Shown: positions 33,889-45,839 of the stretch, piece by piece
Layout: every line of letters begins with the position of its first letter
Numbering within the stretch: the first letter of the stretch is position 1
Assembly: GCF_009730915.1 (NCBI RefSeq)
Contig: NC_052481.1
Location: 3,968,001 to 4,032,000 of the forward strand
Direction of reading: 5' to 3'
Source of the DNA: Dioscorea cayenensis subsp. rotundata
Taxonomy: Eukaryota > Streptophyta > Magnoliopsida > Dioscoreales > Dioscoreaceae
DNA: 64,000 nt
Position numbers and translations under genes: made by a program
Notes under the pieces: generated by a model
The model's input: the letters and a program-made list of their open reading frames with translations, nothing else
Databases searched by the model: none
What the model was told of the DNA's origin: nothing

Positions 33889-34265
33889 ACTGGTCCAATT
33901 CTCTCAATGATGGGGAATGGCAAATGTCTGTCCCAACTACCTTGAAAATCACATATGTAGGCTTGCAACATATCTTCCAAAGTCTTAATCATCTGCTCAT
34001 AGTGACTATTTACCTGCGGGTGGTAAACAAAACAAAACGTCACTGTTGTTCCCATGGCTTTCTGCAACTTAGGGCAAAATATAGATGTGAATATGAGATC
34101 ACAATATGAGATAATCAATGTTGGCACTCCATGAAGTCTAACAACTTCATTGATGTAGAATTTAGCTAATCCAATGAATCCCTTGAACAAGTAACTAGAA
34201 AATGCGTTGACTTCATCAGCCGATCCACTATCACCCAGATCATATCACGACCATGTGATGAGCAA
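33889..34265 (-). pseudogene. Ty3/gypsy integrase fragment
   Basis: The minus strand from 34265 reads MIWVIVDRLMKSTHF, FYINEVVRLHGVPTLI, PKLQKAMGTT and LEDMLQAYICDFQGSWDRHLP, the core of gypsy integrase, then jumps to IIERIGPV, which belongs well downstream in such polyproteins. An internal deletion and stops make it dead. Its end abuts the CACTA-like terminus at 33888, so the CACTA element may have inserted here. Confidence 0.8.
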
Positions 34266-36490
34266 GATAGATCAACTATGAAATATTCTCATTTATTCTT
34301 CCCAGGTTAATTACTGTGTATTAGGATTCAGAGCTGGCACATGCATCGAATCTAAAATTTTGCGCTATTTACTTAAGACCAAACTCTACGAGTTTCATAT
34401 TTTGTTCCTCTCTAAATTTTGTCGCTAAGACCCTTGAAATTAAAGAAAGTTTCTACTATTTCATTAACTAAACCCTAAAATTTCTTATCCTTATAAATCC
34501 TTGGAGTAAAGCAAGCAATAACTCATATATTCGACATCCTTCCAATTTCTATATTAATGAGTTCACATATCAATAAGCATAGCATGAACCTTCAACTTAT
34601 AAAGACAAGACACATTCTCTATTAGATTTTCAATTTCCTAATCAAGCCAGCTATTAAGGAAGGTCTAGATAGAAACTGGGCATTAAAGGAATATGAAAAG
34701 CATGTCTGGCAATCACATTCAAAACAAGTGAAACAACTAGAGACAGCAACACTAATATCAATGGATTCATTTGAACATGTTAGGTAATTCTAACAGATCT
34801 ATGATCTCCATCAAATAGGACCTAAACATGCACCAAAAAATAATAAAACTCAATTGCCAAACCACAGATAAAATCCTAAGCCATCAAAGTAACATTCTAG
34901 CTTGGGGATCACTTTGAGACATTACAATAAACACCTAAATATTTTGTATTGAATATTTCAAATCATATGAGAAAACAATATTGAAAATATTAATTAAACT
35001 AGTACTTGGGAGCTTTGTCTTTCTTTCTAAGAATTTTTTCCTTTTTTTTATTTTCTATTATGTTGAAATTAATAATTTTATTTTAAAATACTTTTATTAT
35101 TTTTAAGAGGTATTTACATAAATATATGTTAAGAAAATACAAAATTGTGAGCATATATCCCTAATAAAATCATAATTATTTGTACATCTATGATAGTCAA
35201 TTAATACATATATGCAATTGGCTTTAGATTTCGTACTTGCTTTTAAAGTTTTAATATGAAGTATGAATGAGCTTTTCATTTTGAACCCAAACCAATAGAC
35301 TCGATGTAGGTTATTCATAGAAGAGATGATGAAACAAATAAAAAGACAAGGTTTAAATAAAAAAATAATAATGAAATAAAAGAAGAGTTTCAAAAAAGAA
35401 AAACATCCTCACAATTTTTACTTTTAAATATATATATATATATATATAATCATCAAACATAGCTAAACATGATTATTACCGATGACAAAATAGTGTTAAA
35501 TTTAAAAAAAAAATCATGGAGTAAGGTTTTTAGAAAATAGATTGGCATATAATGATCATACACAAGGATAAAAAAAATATCTTTTATAAAAAAAAAAATT
35601 AATTTTAACAGAGTATATGTAAGGGTACACCTATCGTTATTATTCTCACATAATTTAATATTTTATATGTATTTTAATATTCATGCCAAGTAGACTTCTT
35701 ACTGTACCATTATCCTTCCATATTTTGGGTAGTAAACCTCAGGGTTTTTTTTTAAAAATTTTTTACTACTATTTATGGCAAATAAATGCAAACTATGGTA
35801 GAACACCTAATGGTTGGTAGTGACTAATAAAAGTCTCCCAATGGTACCACTCTTGTTTGTTACTATTTATGCCAAGTAAAATTATTTTCTTTGTTTTATT
35901 TTTAATATATATATATATATATATATACACAAATATATAACATAAAGATAACGTCCACATATCCCAATAAGTCGAACTACCAGATCCCCACACTTATACT
36001 TTTCTCTCCTCATGGACTAAAGAAAACATACAACGCCTTTACTTTGCTATAATTTAAACTTCAAAAAAAAAAAACATTAGCAATAATATTATTTTTCATG
36101 GTAATTTTTAGCCATTGTTGTAAATATTTTAAAAAATTGAGAGATTTTGAGATCATTCACAAATTTTGAGAGACCCTGTACTTAATTACATTTATTTATG
36201 GGGTTTTATAGATCTATGTTAAATACTATAAAATTACAATTGTATTCTCATAAAATTTATCAAGGGAACATTAACCCAACTATGGTCGACTTCTTTTGTT
36301 CAAGCAACTTAGAATTGAGATGTGCCCTACGAAATCATAAATATAGTTTAAGGAAAAGTGATTTGCCTAACTCTAGACAAGAAGGATAACCACCTTCAAA
36401 TCTTATGACAAGAGCTTTTATGGCTTTTTAAATGTCTAAGTAGTTCGGCATACATACATGACCAATCATAATGGAGTGTTAAAATACATA
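34266..36490. other. Unrecognised AT-rich spacer
   Basis: May contain more of the decayed gypsy element at its left (34266-34900), but I see no domain. TA tracts at about 35427-35448 and 35907-35929. Nothing else recognised. Confidence 0.6.
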
Positions 36491-37213
36491 GGGGTCGTTT
36501 GGTTTGCGGTGATGTAAAATATTACCAGAAATCAAGCGGTAATTTGAACATATTATCATATTTGGTTACTGTAGTAGTTGTAATGTTAACGATAATGTGA
36601 GGTTATCAATAGTGAAATATTGCTAAATAAGTCGTTAATGACATTACTACCAAAATATGTGCACATCCAGATTACCAGGTTGGTGGTAATCTGACATGAT
36701 TTTTTTCCCAAATTTGCCCTCACCGGTTCAATGTAATTCTTTTCTCACTCTTTCTTCAAAATTTCAAAAAATACAAGGGTATTTTGGTAATATCTTAAAT
36801 AAATTAATAATTTGTATTATCATTAATTATTTTTCATGTGAAAATTTTATTTTATTTTAACTTTAAATTTGCATAAAATTTTTGGATACAAGGGTATTTT
36901 AAAAAAATATGCCAAAAATTAATTTTTGATATTATAATTTAAATATTTTTATCTAAAACTTTATTTTACTTTAAATTGAATTTGTTTCAAAATTTTAGCT
37001 GCATGGGTATTTTGAAAAAATTAGAACATTATAAAGTTGATTATTATAGTCAATCAAACATGGTAACAAAAGATTATCAGTAATATAAATTCTCAACCAA
37101 ACATAGTTATTATAAATTACCACAACATTCCGGGCATATAATATTCTCAACTTCATTACTATGATAATCTCATTACTATGATAATTATATAATACTACGA
37201 ACCAAATGGCCCC
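36491..37213. mobile_element. Non-autonomous TIR element, GGGGTCGTTTGG type
   Basis: Starts GGGGTCGTTTGGTTTGC and ends GAACCAAATGGCCCC, an inverted repeat. ATA on both sides (36488-36490 and 37214-37216) could be a 3-bp TSD, which would place it with PIF/Harbinger. The inner arms also pair in part (ATTACCA.../...TGGTAAT). No coding sequence. Confidence 0.65.
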
Positions 37214-37600
37214 ATAAAGTAGAGGTGGTGGTGATATCCATTTATAATAGTTGTGGGTGTGTCTCTTTGTCACATATCCACGTATCTATCTACGTGTCTA
37301 GATTTTGATTGGCTTAATTTAGTTTTTATTATAAAACTAAATTTTTTTTTTGTTAGGCCATAGAAATACTATTTATTATAAAATAATAAGTTATAATGAT
37401 TAAAAATATAATCCAAAAAATTACTTTGTATAAATAAAATTATAATTTCTACTATAAAATCATGTATGAGTCTCTTGAAAATTTCCAATTTTCCTAAGCC
37501 GGTCTTCAAACATTTTTATGAATTTTTTATCCAATATTTATTATGTTAGAAAACATTTTAAATATCAAAAATATTTTTATCTTGGCTAGCGTTGAAGTTA

Positions 37601-37890
37601 GGTTTAATTGTTGTACAGGTCCCTGTAATTATATACTTTCTGCCCTTTTAGTCCTTGCAATATTTTTAGGTACAATTAAATCCTTATATTTAGTCGAGTT
37701 GGATCATTCTAGTCCGCGGTATAGATGGGTAAGTATAAATTGGAAGGACTTAATTGTACATAAAAATATTGCAGTGGACTAGAATGACCCAACTTGACCA
37801 AATATGAGGACTTAATTGTACCAAAAAATATTAGAAGGACTAAAAAGGCAGAAAGTACACAATTATAAGTACCTGTATGGCAATTACAGC
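37601..37890. mobile_element. 290-bp fully palindromic MITE, 9-bp TSD
   Basis: Nearly the whole element is an inverted repeat: GTACAGGTCCCTGTAATTAT against ATAATTATAAGTACCTGTAT reversed, and TTTAGTCCTT and TACAATTAA in both arms. The TSD TTGAAGTTA is perfect at 37592-37600 and 37891-37899, a Mutator-type size. Confidence 0.88.
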
Positions 37891-38164
37891 TTGAAGTTAC
37901 TATTATCTTAGCTTGGTGATACATAAATCATGCCCTATGCTTGGACACAAAGCTATTGAAAGGGCCTAATTTGCCTTCATTGTGCCTCAGCCTAAGTGTG
38001 TTGACAGGGGTGAGCTTGCCCATCTTGTGTTAGGGGGAAAGCCATATAAATGATATATGTAATCATTTAGATTTGGGTTATGTATGCAATATTGACATTA
38101 TCTAAAGTTATTAATTAAAATTTACTAACTACTACCAATATCTACAAGCATAAGTCATTAATTA

Positions 38165-38492
38165 ATATTGATATATATTAAATGAGCTCAAACTCGAGCT
38201 AAATATGATTTAATGAGCTTACAAGCATATTAACGAGCCGAGCTCGAGTTCGGCTCGGTTTCTATTATAAATAAACTTCTTTCGAGCCTGAGCTCGAGCT
38301 CGGCTCGTTTATAGCATAAATGAGTTTTTTCCGAGCCGAGCTCGAACCGAACTCGAGCTTAATTTTATTATCTCGAGCCGAAATCGAGCTTACAATTTTG
38401 GGCTCGAGCCGAGCTCGAGCCAGTAGTTAATTCTGTCGAGCCGAGCTCAAACACTTCAAAGCTCGGCTCGGCTCGGCTCGATTGCAGGCCTA
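38165..38492. repeat. hAT-type terminal repeat cluster (GAGCTCG/CGGCTCG)
   Basis: Dense direct and inverted copies of GAGCTCGAGCTCGGCTCG end in CTCGGCTCGATTGCAGGCCTA, which reversed (TAGGCCTGCAATCGAGCC) matches the style of plant hAT ends. The other terminus was not found. 38990-39660 holds nothing recognised except an AAT repeat at about 39548-39572. Confidence 0.5.
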
Positions 38493-39660
38493 GCTTGTAT
38501 ATATGGAACTCCAAAAGAGCTCGAGTGAGTTCTTGTTATTATTTAATATTAACAGTTGTGGGTATTTGTCTTGTCACATATCTACATGTCTAGATTGTGA
38601 CTGGCTTAATTAATTTATTTTTTATTTTAGAGTTAAATATTTTTCTATTGTGAGGTCATAGAAATCCTATTTATTATAAAACAATAAATTATAATGATTA
38701 AAAATATAATTCAGAAAACTATTTTTTATAAAATAATTTAGAATTTTTCATATATAATTATTTATTATGTTAGAAAACATTTTAAATGTCAAAAATGCTC
38801 TCATGTTAATTGGGGTTAAAGCTATGGAGATCTTAGCTCAGCAATATGCATTCTACTACTCCATGTTTGATACAAACCTATCGAAGTAAAGGCCTAACTT
38901 ATTTCACCTTCCATGTTTTAGTCTGGATACACCTCTTAGTGTTCTCACACTGTTGAGCAAAGTGAGGGTAATTGTATTATTTTATATTAATTTAATTTTA
39001 AAAAATTTCAAACAGGGATATTATCGAACAAACAACATAAGTGAGTACTTGTTACTCCTTCCGTTCTTTTTTATCTGTCATAAGTTCATTTTTATCTGTT
39101 ATTTTTAAACATAAAGAAATATTTGCTATTTTTTTTTTCTAAAATTATCCTAACACTCTATTCAATTCTCTTTTTGAAATTTAATATAAGAGAGAAATAT
39201 GAAGATATAAATTATGAGTAATTTTGAAAAGATTATTAATTTTTTATTAAATTATGTGAAATAACTAACTTTCTTGGTATGTGAGATTCGGTTAGTATTT
39301 TTTTAAATATTAATTAGTTTTTTATATAAATAAAATAAAAGTTTTAAATTAAAATATTATAATATTGGTGATGATATTGATGTAAAAGGTGATCAATTTT
39401 GATTTTTTTATGGTGAAAAATAAACCAAGAAAAGGAATAGATGACAGCCACAAAATTTAGTGGCATTGCTCAATGAGGTGGATGCTATTCAAGTGTCATG
39501 GAGTATTATTGCTTGAATCCAGGAATCAAAGCAATATAGAATTCGAATAATAATAATAATAATAATAATAATTTAATATAACAATAAAATTGCTCAAATC
39601 TCAAAATAAAAATGAAGAAAATATATATAAAATATAAATTTTTTTAAATTATTAAAACAA

Positions 39661-40211
39661 TTAATGAGATTTGGTACATATTTGTGCACTGGACCAAAGG
39701 ATGGGGACAGTACCAAGGTAGGGAGTTAATGCGAACCCGCGCCACCATTTAATTATCCTGTACCTCTCCAACACCGAGACCGCAACCATGTATAACCGAC
39801 ACCTCTCGCCTTCTCCGCCGTCCGATCGAAATCCAACGGTCCAAAAACGGCTATCAAGCTTACAGGGCATTTTCGTCATATCACACCAACTGACGAAGTG
39901 AATGTCCGTGCTGACGTCACTCGCACGTCCTCCAGCGGATCACATGAATAAGAAGTCACGCACTTCCAAGTTTGACCAGTGAAATCTTATCCTGGTCCAG
40001 CAACGGGAGCCCCCGTTTTGTTTGTCTCATTAGAGGGAATCTGTTCACTTAAAATGTGCCCAAGGGATAAGAGAACGGAAATTCCAGAATAAAACCCGAT
40101 CCTTTCGATCTGATTTCAGGGGACGCCTCGAAGAACGAAAACCCTCCCAAATCGAGATCGCGATCGAGATCGAAACCCTAAATTGCTCGATTTCTTGGGG
40201 TTTGGAAATCC
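39661..40211 (+). promoter_or_regulatory. Promoter region of the OCTOPUS-like gene
   Basis: GC content rises here. A palindromic TGACGTCA at 39912-39919 is the canonical bZIP (C/A-box) site, followed by CGCACGTCC. No convincing TATA box; the leader probably starts between 40000 and 40150. The binding site is seen; its use is inferred. Confidence 0.45.
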
Positions 40212-40265
40212 ATGGTGGCGTCTGCAATGGCGGACGGGAGGAGGACCGGCGAGCGACGGTGTTGA
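40212..40265 (+). CDS. Upstream ORF (17 codons) overlapping the main start
   Basis: ATG at 40212 opens MVASAMADGRRTGERRC and stops at TGA 40263-40265, whose A is the A of the main ATG (TGATG). It is in a different frame from the main ORF. A uORF ending exactly on the next start is a geometry that allows reinitiation. Whether 40212 lies in the transcript is not shown by sequence. Confidence 0.45.
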   Translation: MVASAMADGRRTGERRC

Positions 40266-41032
40266 TGAAGTGCAAGCGCCACCCATTTGAGGGTGGCGTT
40301 GGGGTCTGCGCGTCTTGTCTCCGTGAGCGCCTCCTCGAGCTCGCAGCCGCCCAGAACGCTATCTCTCTCCCACCGCCGCTGCCACCACCGCCACCGCCAC
40401 CGCCTCCACTTGATTTCCCGCGCTCGGTGTCGCCATACCTCTCTCGCCGCCGATGCCTGAACCCCGACGAATCCCGTCACTTCCCTCGCTTCTACAGCAC
40501 CCCACAGTGCGGCGGCGTCGCACCGAAGAGGTTCTCTATATTCTCTGCCTTATTTGGAAATCATAGATCTGGAGCCATCGAGCCTGAGCTTGAGTATGCC
40601 AAGGGGTCGAAGACCGGGTCCTGGTTCTCGGCCTTCATCCGTGGACGCCGGAGAAAGGATCGCGATCCCCCGTTAGAATCCCGAGAATCATGGCACCCCG
40701 GCACCCGTGGCATGTCTCCGGCGAGGTTCGCTTACTACGACAATGATCCCGAGCCCGAGTCTTCAAGCGGCGATGATGCGGAATGGCGGATGCCGGCGCC
40801 GACACCGGCGAGGAAGTTCCCTGCTGGAGGTCGCCATCGCGCAGGATCCATGACGGGGTTCTCAGTGTGCTTAAGCCCTCTCGTTTGGGCAAGCCCTAAC
40901 CGCCGGCGATTCCCGGCGGCGGAGGGGTGCTCCGCCTCCGGCGAGGGTCGTTCTTACAGTCGACACGTGTCCGGCGTATCTCTGGGGCACAATCGCTCGC
41001 GGAAGCTGGCGGATCTTGGTAGGTTTCAATGA
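40265..41032 (+). CDS. Short OCTOPUS-like (DUF740-type N-terminus) protein
   Basis: Single exon, 255 residues from MKCKRHPFEGG. The N-terminal signature CKRHPFEGGVGVCASCLRER (C-x2-H...C-x2-C-L-R-E-R) is that of the OCTOPUS/DUF740 group of plasma-membrane-associated plant proteins, best known from phloem patterning. A run of prolines (about residues 37-48) follows, then basic and Ser-rich stretches, SWFSAFIRGRRRKDRD, and a short conserved-looking block near the C-terminus (GFSVCLSPLVWASPNRRR). It is much shorter than OCTOPUS itself. The reading frame is open further upstream to 40202, but no ATG lies there; ATG 40265 matches the family start. Strongly GC-rich. Function beyond family membership is unknown. 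Confidence 0.75.
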   Translation: MKCKRHPFEGGVGVCASCLRERLLELAAAQNAISLPPPLPPPPPPPPPLDFPRSVSPYLSRRRCLNPDESRHFPRFYSTPQCGGVAPKRFSIFSALFGNHRSGAIEPELEYAKGSKTGSWFSAFIRGRRRKDRDPPLESRESWHPGTRGMSPARFAYYDNDPEPESSSGDDAEWRMPAPTPARKFPAGGRHRAGSMTGFSVCLSPLVWASPNRRRFPAAEGCSASGEGRSYSRHVSGVSLGHNRSRKLADLGRFQ

Positions 41033-41680
41033 CGCTTTTGCCCTCGCTTTCTCTTCTTTTTTACACCTCTCCTTTTGTTTTTGGGATTTTCTAGAAAAAA
41101 AAAAATCGAAGAAAAGGGTTTTTTTCTTTGTTTTTTTTTTATTTTTAATAATATTTTATTAGTTTAGCGGGTCGGAATTTGTACAGAAATCCAAGTATTT
41201 TTAAATGGTGTGAAAAATTACTTGATCGCCCCCTGAGGGTAATTTAGTCATTTAAGTGCAAGGCGTTGGGTTATTGTTGGTATTATATATTTTTGACACG
41301 TGGACTTTAACAAATGGATTTTCTTTCACATCTTGGTCTCCGATTAAGTGTGAATTTAGGTATATAGAGCTTGATCTACGAATTGAGTTTCTAATAAATA
41401 ACTTGAACATACCTTAATTGAATATATATATATATATCCATTAACCTTGAATTTCTTTTTTATTGATTAATAATGGATTTTGTCTAGCTTGGAATAGTGA
41501 ATTTTTAATTTTTTACTGAGAAAAATTTTTATCTGTAACATTGTTTTTATTTAATCATATATTGCCTAAAATGATCATATTGGTATATTTTAATTAATTG
41601 CATTTTTTAATAATTATAATTGTAATTATTTGACTAGTTGAAGATTTATAAAAAAATTATTGATATTCTAAATTATTAAT
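41033..41680. other. 3' flank of the OCTOPUS-like gene
   Basis: GC content falls sharply after the stop codon. Poly-A/T text and one TA tract (about 41425). The transcript end is probably within the first 300 bases. No further exon with family resemblance seen. Confidence 0.6.
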
Positions 41681-41689
41681 TTATTGTTA

Positions 41690-42210
41690 CGGTGCTGTTT
41701 GGATTGGGAATTTGGGAGAGGGGAATAAATTGAAATAAATTAATTTATTCTGAAAATTTTCTTGTTCTCCCGTTTTAATCTATTTTTTATTTAAGTAAAA
41801 ATTTTAAAAGAGTTCTTGTGTCAGTGACTTTTTTTTTGTAAAAGTACTTTTTATTATTTGTTTGATTTTCAGAATATTATTGTTGTCTCTGTGGTCTTGT
41901 ATACTTGAAACCTAAAATATGTGTTTATATTCTCTTTTGAGTTGACCAACGTAATATAAAATTAATAGAATTATTATATTTTGTTATTGAAAAACATATA
42001 TTGTAAATTATTAATTTATGATGAAGGTGCTGCTTGGATTGGAATAGTGAATAAATTGAAATAAATTAATTTATTCTGAAAATTTTCTTTTTCTCCTTTT
42101 TTTCGATCTATTTTCTATTTAAGTAAAAATTTAGAAAGAGTTCATGTGTTAGCTGATTTTTTAAAGTACTTTTTTATGATTTATCTGATGTTCGGAATAT
42201 TATTGATTAA
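41690..42210. repeat. Diverged tandem duplication (~190 bp units, offset ~330)
   Basis: TGAAATAAATTAATTTATTCTGAAAATTTTCTT...ATTTAAGTAAAAATTT occurs at about 41730 and again at about 42055, with the preceding phrase GGTGCTG(T/C)TTGGATTGG and the following AGAGTTC(T/A)TGTGT also shared. Simple AT-rich sequence, no coding capacity. Confidence 0.75.
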
Positions 42211-42373
42211 AAATATGGATTTTATGTGGATACAGGTAATTACAAAATTTAGAGGTCAAACCCACAACAAGATGTATTTTAATGAGTTTGTAAAATAAAT
42301 TAAGACAATTCATATTAAAATATAACAATTAAATTTTATTTCATGACATTGATTTCTGTTTTTTATGTGAATG

Positions 42374-42402
42374 ATATATATATATATATATATATATATA
42401 TC

Positions 42403-42439
<37 letters not shown>

Positions 42440-43198
42440 TGATAAGTAAGATGACACAAACCAAGAAATATGGATAAAGTTAAATCTTCAAATAAAAAGA
42501 AAAAAAGAAACATTATTAGGTTTGGTTTTATCTATCAGCATTCAACTCAATTTTTTTTTTAAACATAAAATAAAAGCATTTGCCACAAATGATTGTTGGT
42601 ACTTACAGAATAAGCATAGACATATTCATGATGGAAATGTTTTCATCAAAGCAAAAACATAGCAAATAGATGTAATAATGTATGTTTTGAAAGCTTATAT
42701 ATTTGAAAGCTTAAAGCTGATGTTTAATGAGATATAAGATGAAGATAAAATCTTTTTTTAAAGTTTACTAGACACACACTTGAAAACTTAGAAAGTGGAA
42801 AGGTGATGCAAATGCAAAATTGCTTTGGTGGCAAACAAAGCCAAAAGCAATGATTCTCAGAAGAGAAACCCTTGGATGAAAAGGTTCGATCCCTGTGCAT
42901 GCCTGTGAGGCTGACTTTTTAACATAGGCTTCTATTCATACAAAATCATTTCATATTGTATTATGATCAGAAGAATGCTTCCTCCCCAATTATAAACTGG
43001 TTGACTTTTTTGTTTTCACATGGGAAATGGTTGCTCCTTTTTTGGAAAAGTCTGATGACTCCAAAATTACATATATACCCCCTAAAAAAGTTTATATATA
43101 TGAAATATTATTTTCTATGTATATATTTACAATGCCCACAAATATAAAAAACAGGTAAAAGAGAAAATTTGAGGATATCCAAAGATAACACAGCCTCT

Positions 43199-43231
<33 letters not shown>

Positions 43232-43822
43232 TTTTACAAAAACTTATTTGTATCTATATTTTAGAAACTTCTTATTTGTAAAAATATATCTTTGAAATTT
43301 TAAAAAAATCTTTAACAAATAAATAGACGGAGGAGAGAGAAAAATAATTATAGATTTAACCATTTTTACATTTGAAAGATGGTAAATTCATTTTCACAAT
43401 ATTAACTGAAGTGAGTGATCTGTCTATTAATAAAAAATTATAAGTTTGCATTTATGTATATATTTTAATTTTGATTCAATTATTTTGCTAATACCAAAGA
43501 ATTTATAGTCTAGAGGTATTTGATTTTATTGTGAAAAATAAAGATGAAACATTCAAAAAATCTCGAGTTTAAAACTAGTTGGAAGAAATAATGGTAATAG
43601 GTCACCATTTGTGGGTGTGGGGTCACAACCTTATCATCTCGTTCTTTATTGAAGGTATGCGGATTGGAAAATTAATTTTTAGCGCGTGCATACGACCCTA
43701 TGTTTATAGCATTTATCGTTTTCATTAAAAAAAATTACTTTGCTAATGATTTTTATTTGTATGAAAAATGATTAGGTTTGTGTGCATTTCATTAGGCTAT
43801 CAAAGGTACTTAATAGACATTT
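42374..43822. other. Spacer with (TA)n and (GT)n microsatellites
   Basis: TA tracts at 42374-42401 and 42408-42437, and a GT tract at about 43199-43228. No gene or element end recognised. Confidence 0.75.
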
Positions 43823-44060
43823 GCCAACGACCTTCGGGTCTATTGATACACGGGTCGCTGATAGAGCTCTCACCGAGTGGTGAGAGTTCGATTCTCGGTT
43901 GAGGGCACATTTCTGGGAGTTGTGAATAGTGATTGTGTATGGGTGGTTCCAGTGCCCATATGAGTGCGGCCCCGTCCTTATTTATTCTACCAAAGTTTGT
44001 ACACGTCCCTGGGCTCTCTAGTGGGTTCACTCCGCTCCTCTTCAATAAAAAATTTCCTTT
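43823..44060 (+). mobile_element. tRNA-derived SINE
   Basis: A 238-base insertion flanked by a perfect 10-bp TSD, ATAGACATTT, at 43813-43822 and 44061-44070. The head holds RNA polymerase III promoter boxes: an A-like box in CTGATAGAGCTCTCACC (about 43858-43874) and a B box GTTCGATTC (43886-43894), spaced as in a tRNA. The body (GTGCGGCCCCGTCC, CCTGGGCTCTC) is not tRNA-like, and the tail is AATAAAAAATTTCC. TSD, pol III boxes and A-rich tail together define a SINE. Confidence 0.85.
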
Positions 44061-44070
44061 ATAGACATTT

Positions 44071-44906
44071 ATGATTTATACCATGCAGTAAATAATTAAT
44101 TATTGATTCAATTAGTATATCCTATGCCTGACATATTATTATTACTAGTACTAGCATAATCAAGAGGTTCTTCAGGGGTATATATGTAAAACTCTCTATA
44201 ATATAAATTATATAAGATATGACATTACCACAAAGTCTACACAACACACACTATGTTCATGTACTGGCTTTTTTTTTTTCACTAGTGGTTGCAGGGAACA
44301 AAATGAAATGGAGGCTTTTGTGGATAGGGGTGACTTCCATCTATTAAATTATTATTATATCCATTATAATGGTTATATTCCCAACTTTTTCTTAGTGGTG
44401 CAGATCCCTTAAAATGTATGTGTATGCCCATTTTAGGTTCATCATGAGCCTTGTTTTTCATGTGTTTGTGTAGATGGGGATAAAATATAACTTAACAACT
44501 TTTAATATTTTATTTATACACTAAGACAAAATAAATTGCAATATATTTATATATATTGCATTCATTGCGTGAAAATCAGCAAAAAAAACTATTTTTGTTG
44601 CCTAATTAATTTTTTTTTCTTCTGTTTTGCTTATATATATATATATTACTTATAGAGAAAAAGGTTTCTGTGGATTTATACAGACGTCCACAGACAGCAA
44701 CAGTAGAATTAAGATAATACACAATGAGAGCTAATCTTGTGTTAATTGGGTTGAATTTTAAAAATACTGTTCATCCAATGTACATTATTTATAAACACAG
44801 TATTACTATTCATTGAATAGTGCAGAACCGTGGATTGAAATCCAACGGCCCAGAACAACGTTCACAGATTACGAATCTGTGAACGTGCGTAGAGGATCGA
44901 TGCTCT

Positions 44907-44938
<32 letters not shown>

Positions 44939-45801
44939 CATATATGTGTTTAATATTTATTATGTACATAGCTTTATAAAAAACTTTAAAAATTTATTAA
45001 TAATAACCATATTTTCTTTATATTAGTATAGAGCATAAGTATATGTTTTTCAAACTAAAATTCAGTTAAAAAATTAATTTAAAAAATCATACTAGCCAAA
45101 AACTAAACTACACATCTATCTTTTTATAAAAAATTTAAACTAACTATTAATCAAAGAGAGACATATAAATAATTAAAGTTTTTTTAAATGTATACAAGCT
45201 ACATATTTAAAACTCTTGATCTCTGATTCGGGAGAAAAATTGATAGAGAAAGTTTTTTTTTTTATAAAAATATATCACTAATTACTCACTCTTATTTACA
45301 GAAAATGCAGTCAAATTTTTTATTATAAAATCTTTAAGCATATGTATCAATGAAGGAAGAATATCAATATTACAAGCATCAATTCATAGGAAAAATTGGT
45401 TGCGTGCCCTTGGAAGTAATTAATTAAAATAAAAAATCCTTTAAGCATTTATATAAAAAAAGGAAGAATATCAATATTACAAACATCAAATCATAAGAAA
45501 AAATGATTGCATACTCTTGCAAGTAATTAATTAACCCAATAAATTAGAATCCAATTTAAGCAAAGCAATTTGCTACATCAAACCTTTAAGTAAAAGGCTC
45601 TTAGTAGGCCCAAGTAACAAATAAAACCATATCCTAAGCATAACAAATAACTCAATGTTCATTAGCCTACTTGTTTGGTTGAGAATAATGTTGATCAACC
45701 TAACCTGACATTAAAATCTTTATTTAATCTTTTCCCAAAATTATATTTTTCTAAAAATTAAAGTTTATGGAGGAGGAAGACGATGATAAAATAGGTGTAA
45801 G

Positions 45802-45839
<38 letters not shown>

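Larger units (their letters stand above)
37300..38990. repeat. Direct duplication of a ~350-400 bp block
   Basis: Text at about 37305-37600 plus 37891-38000 (GATTGGCTTAATT, GGCCATAGAAAT.CTATTTATT, TATTATGTTAGAAAACATTT, TCTTAGCT...) is repeated with divergence at about 38595-38990. The first copy contains the MITE 37601-37890, which is absent from the second. A hAT-like end (38165-38492) lies between the copies. Confidence 0.75.

Noticed and set aside
40202..40264. Longer N-terminus for the OCTOPUS-like protein
   Set aside because: The frame is open to 40202, but the codon there is TTG. The first in-frame ATG, at 40265, matches the family start MKCK.
40178..40480. Antisense ORFs over the GC-rich OCTOPUS-like gene, and similar ones over the PPR gene (7433-8363)
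   Set aside because: Shadow frames of high-GC coding sequence without family resemblance.
43850..43900. A possible tRNA gene
   Set aside because: A and B boxes are present, but the cloverleaf cannot be completed and the sequence lies in a 238-bp unit with TSD and A-rich tail, so it is a SINE head.
43800..44045. 81-codon minus-strand ORF
   Set aside because: It is the SINE read backwards.
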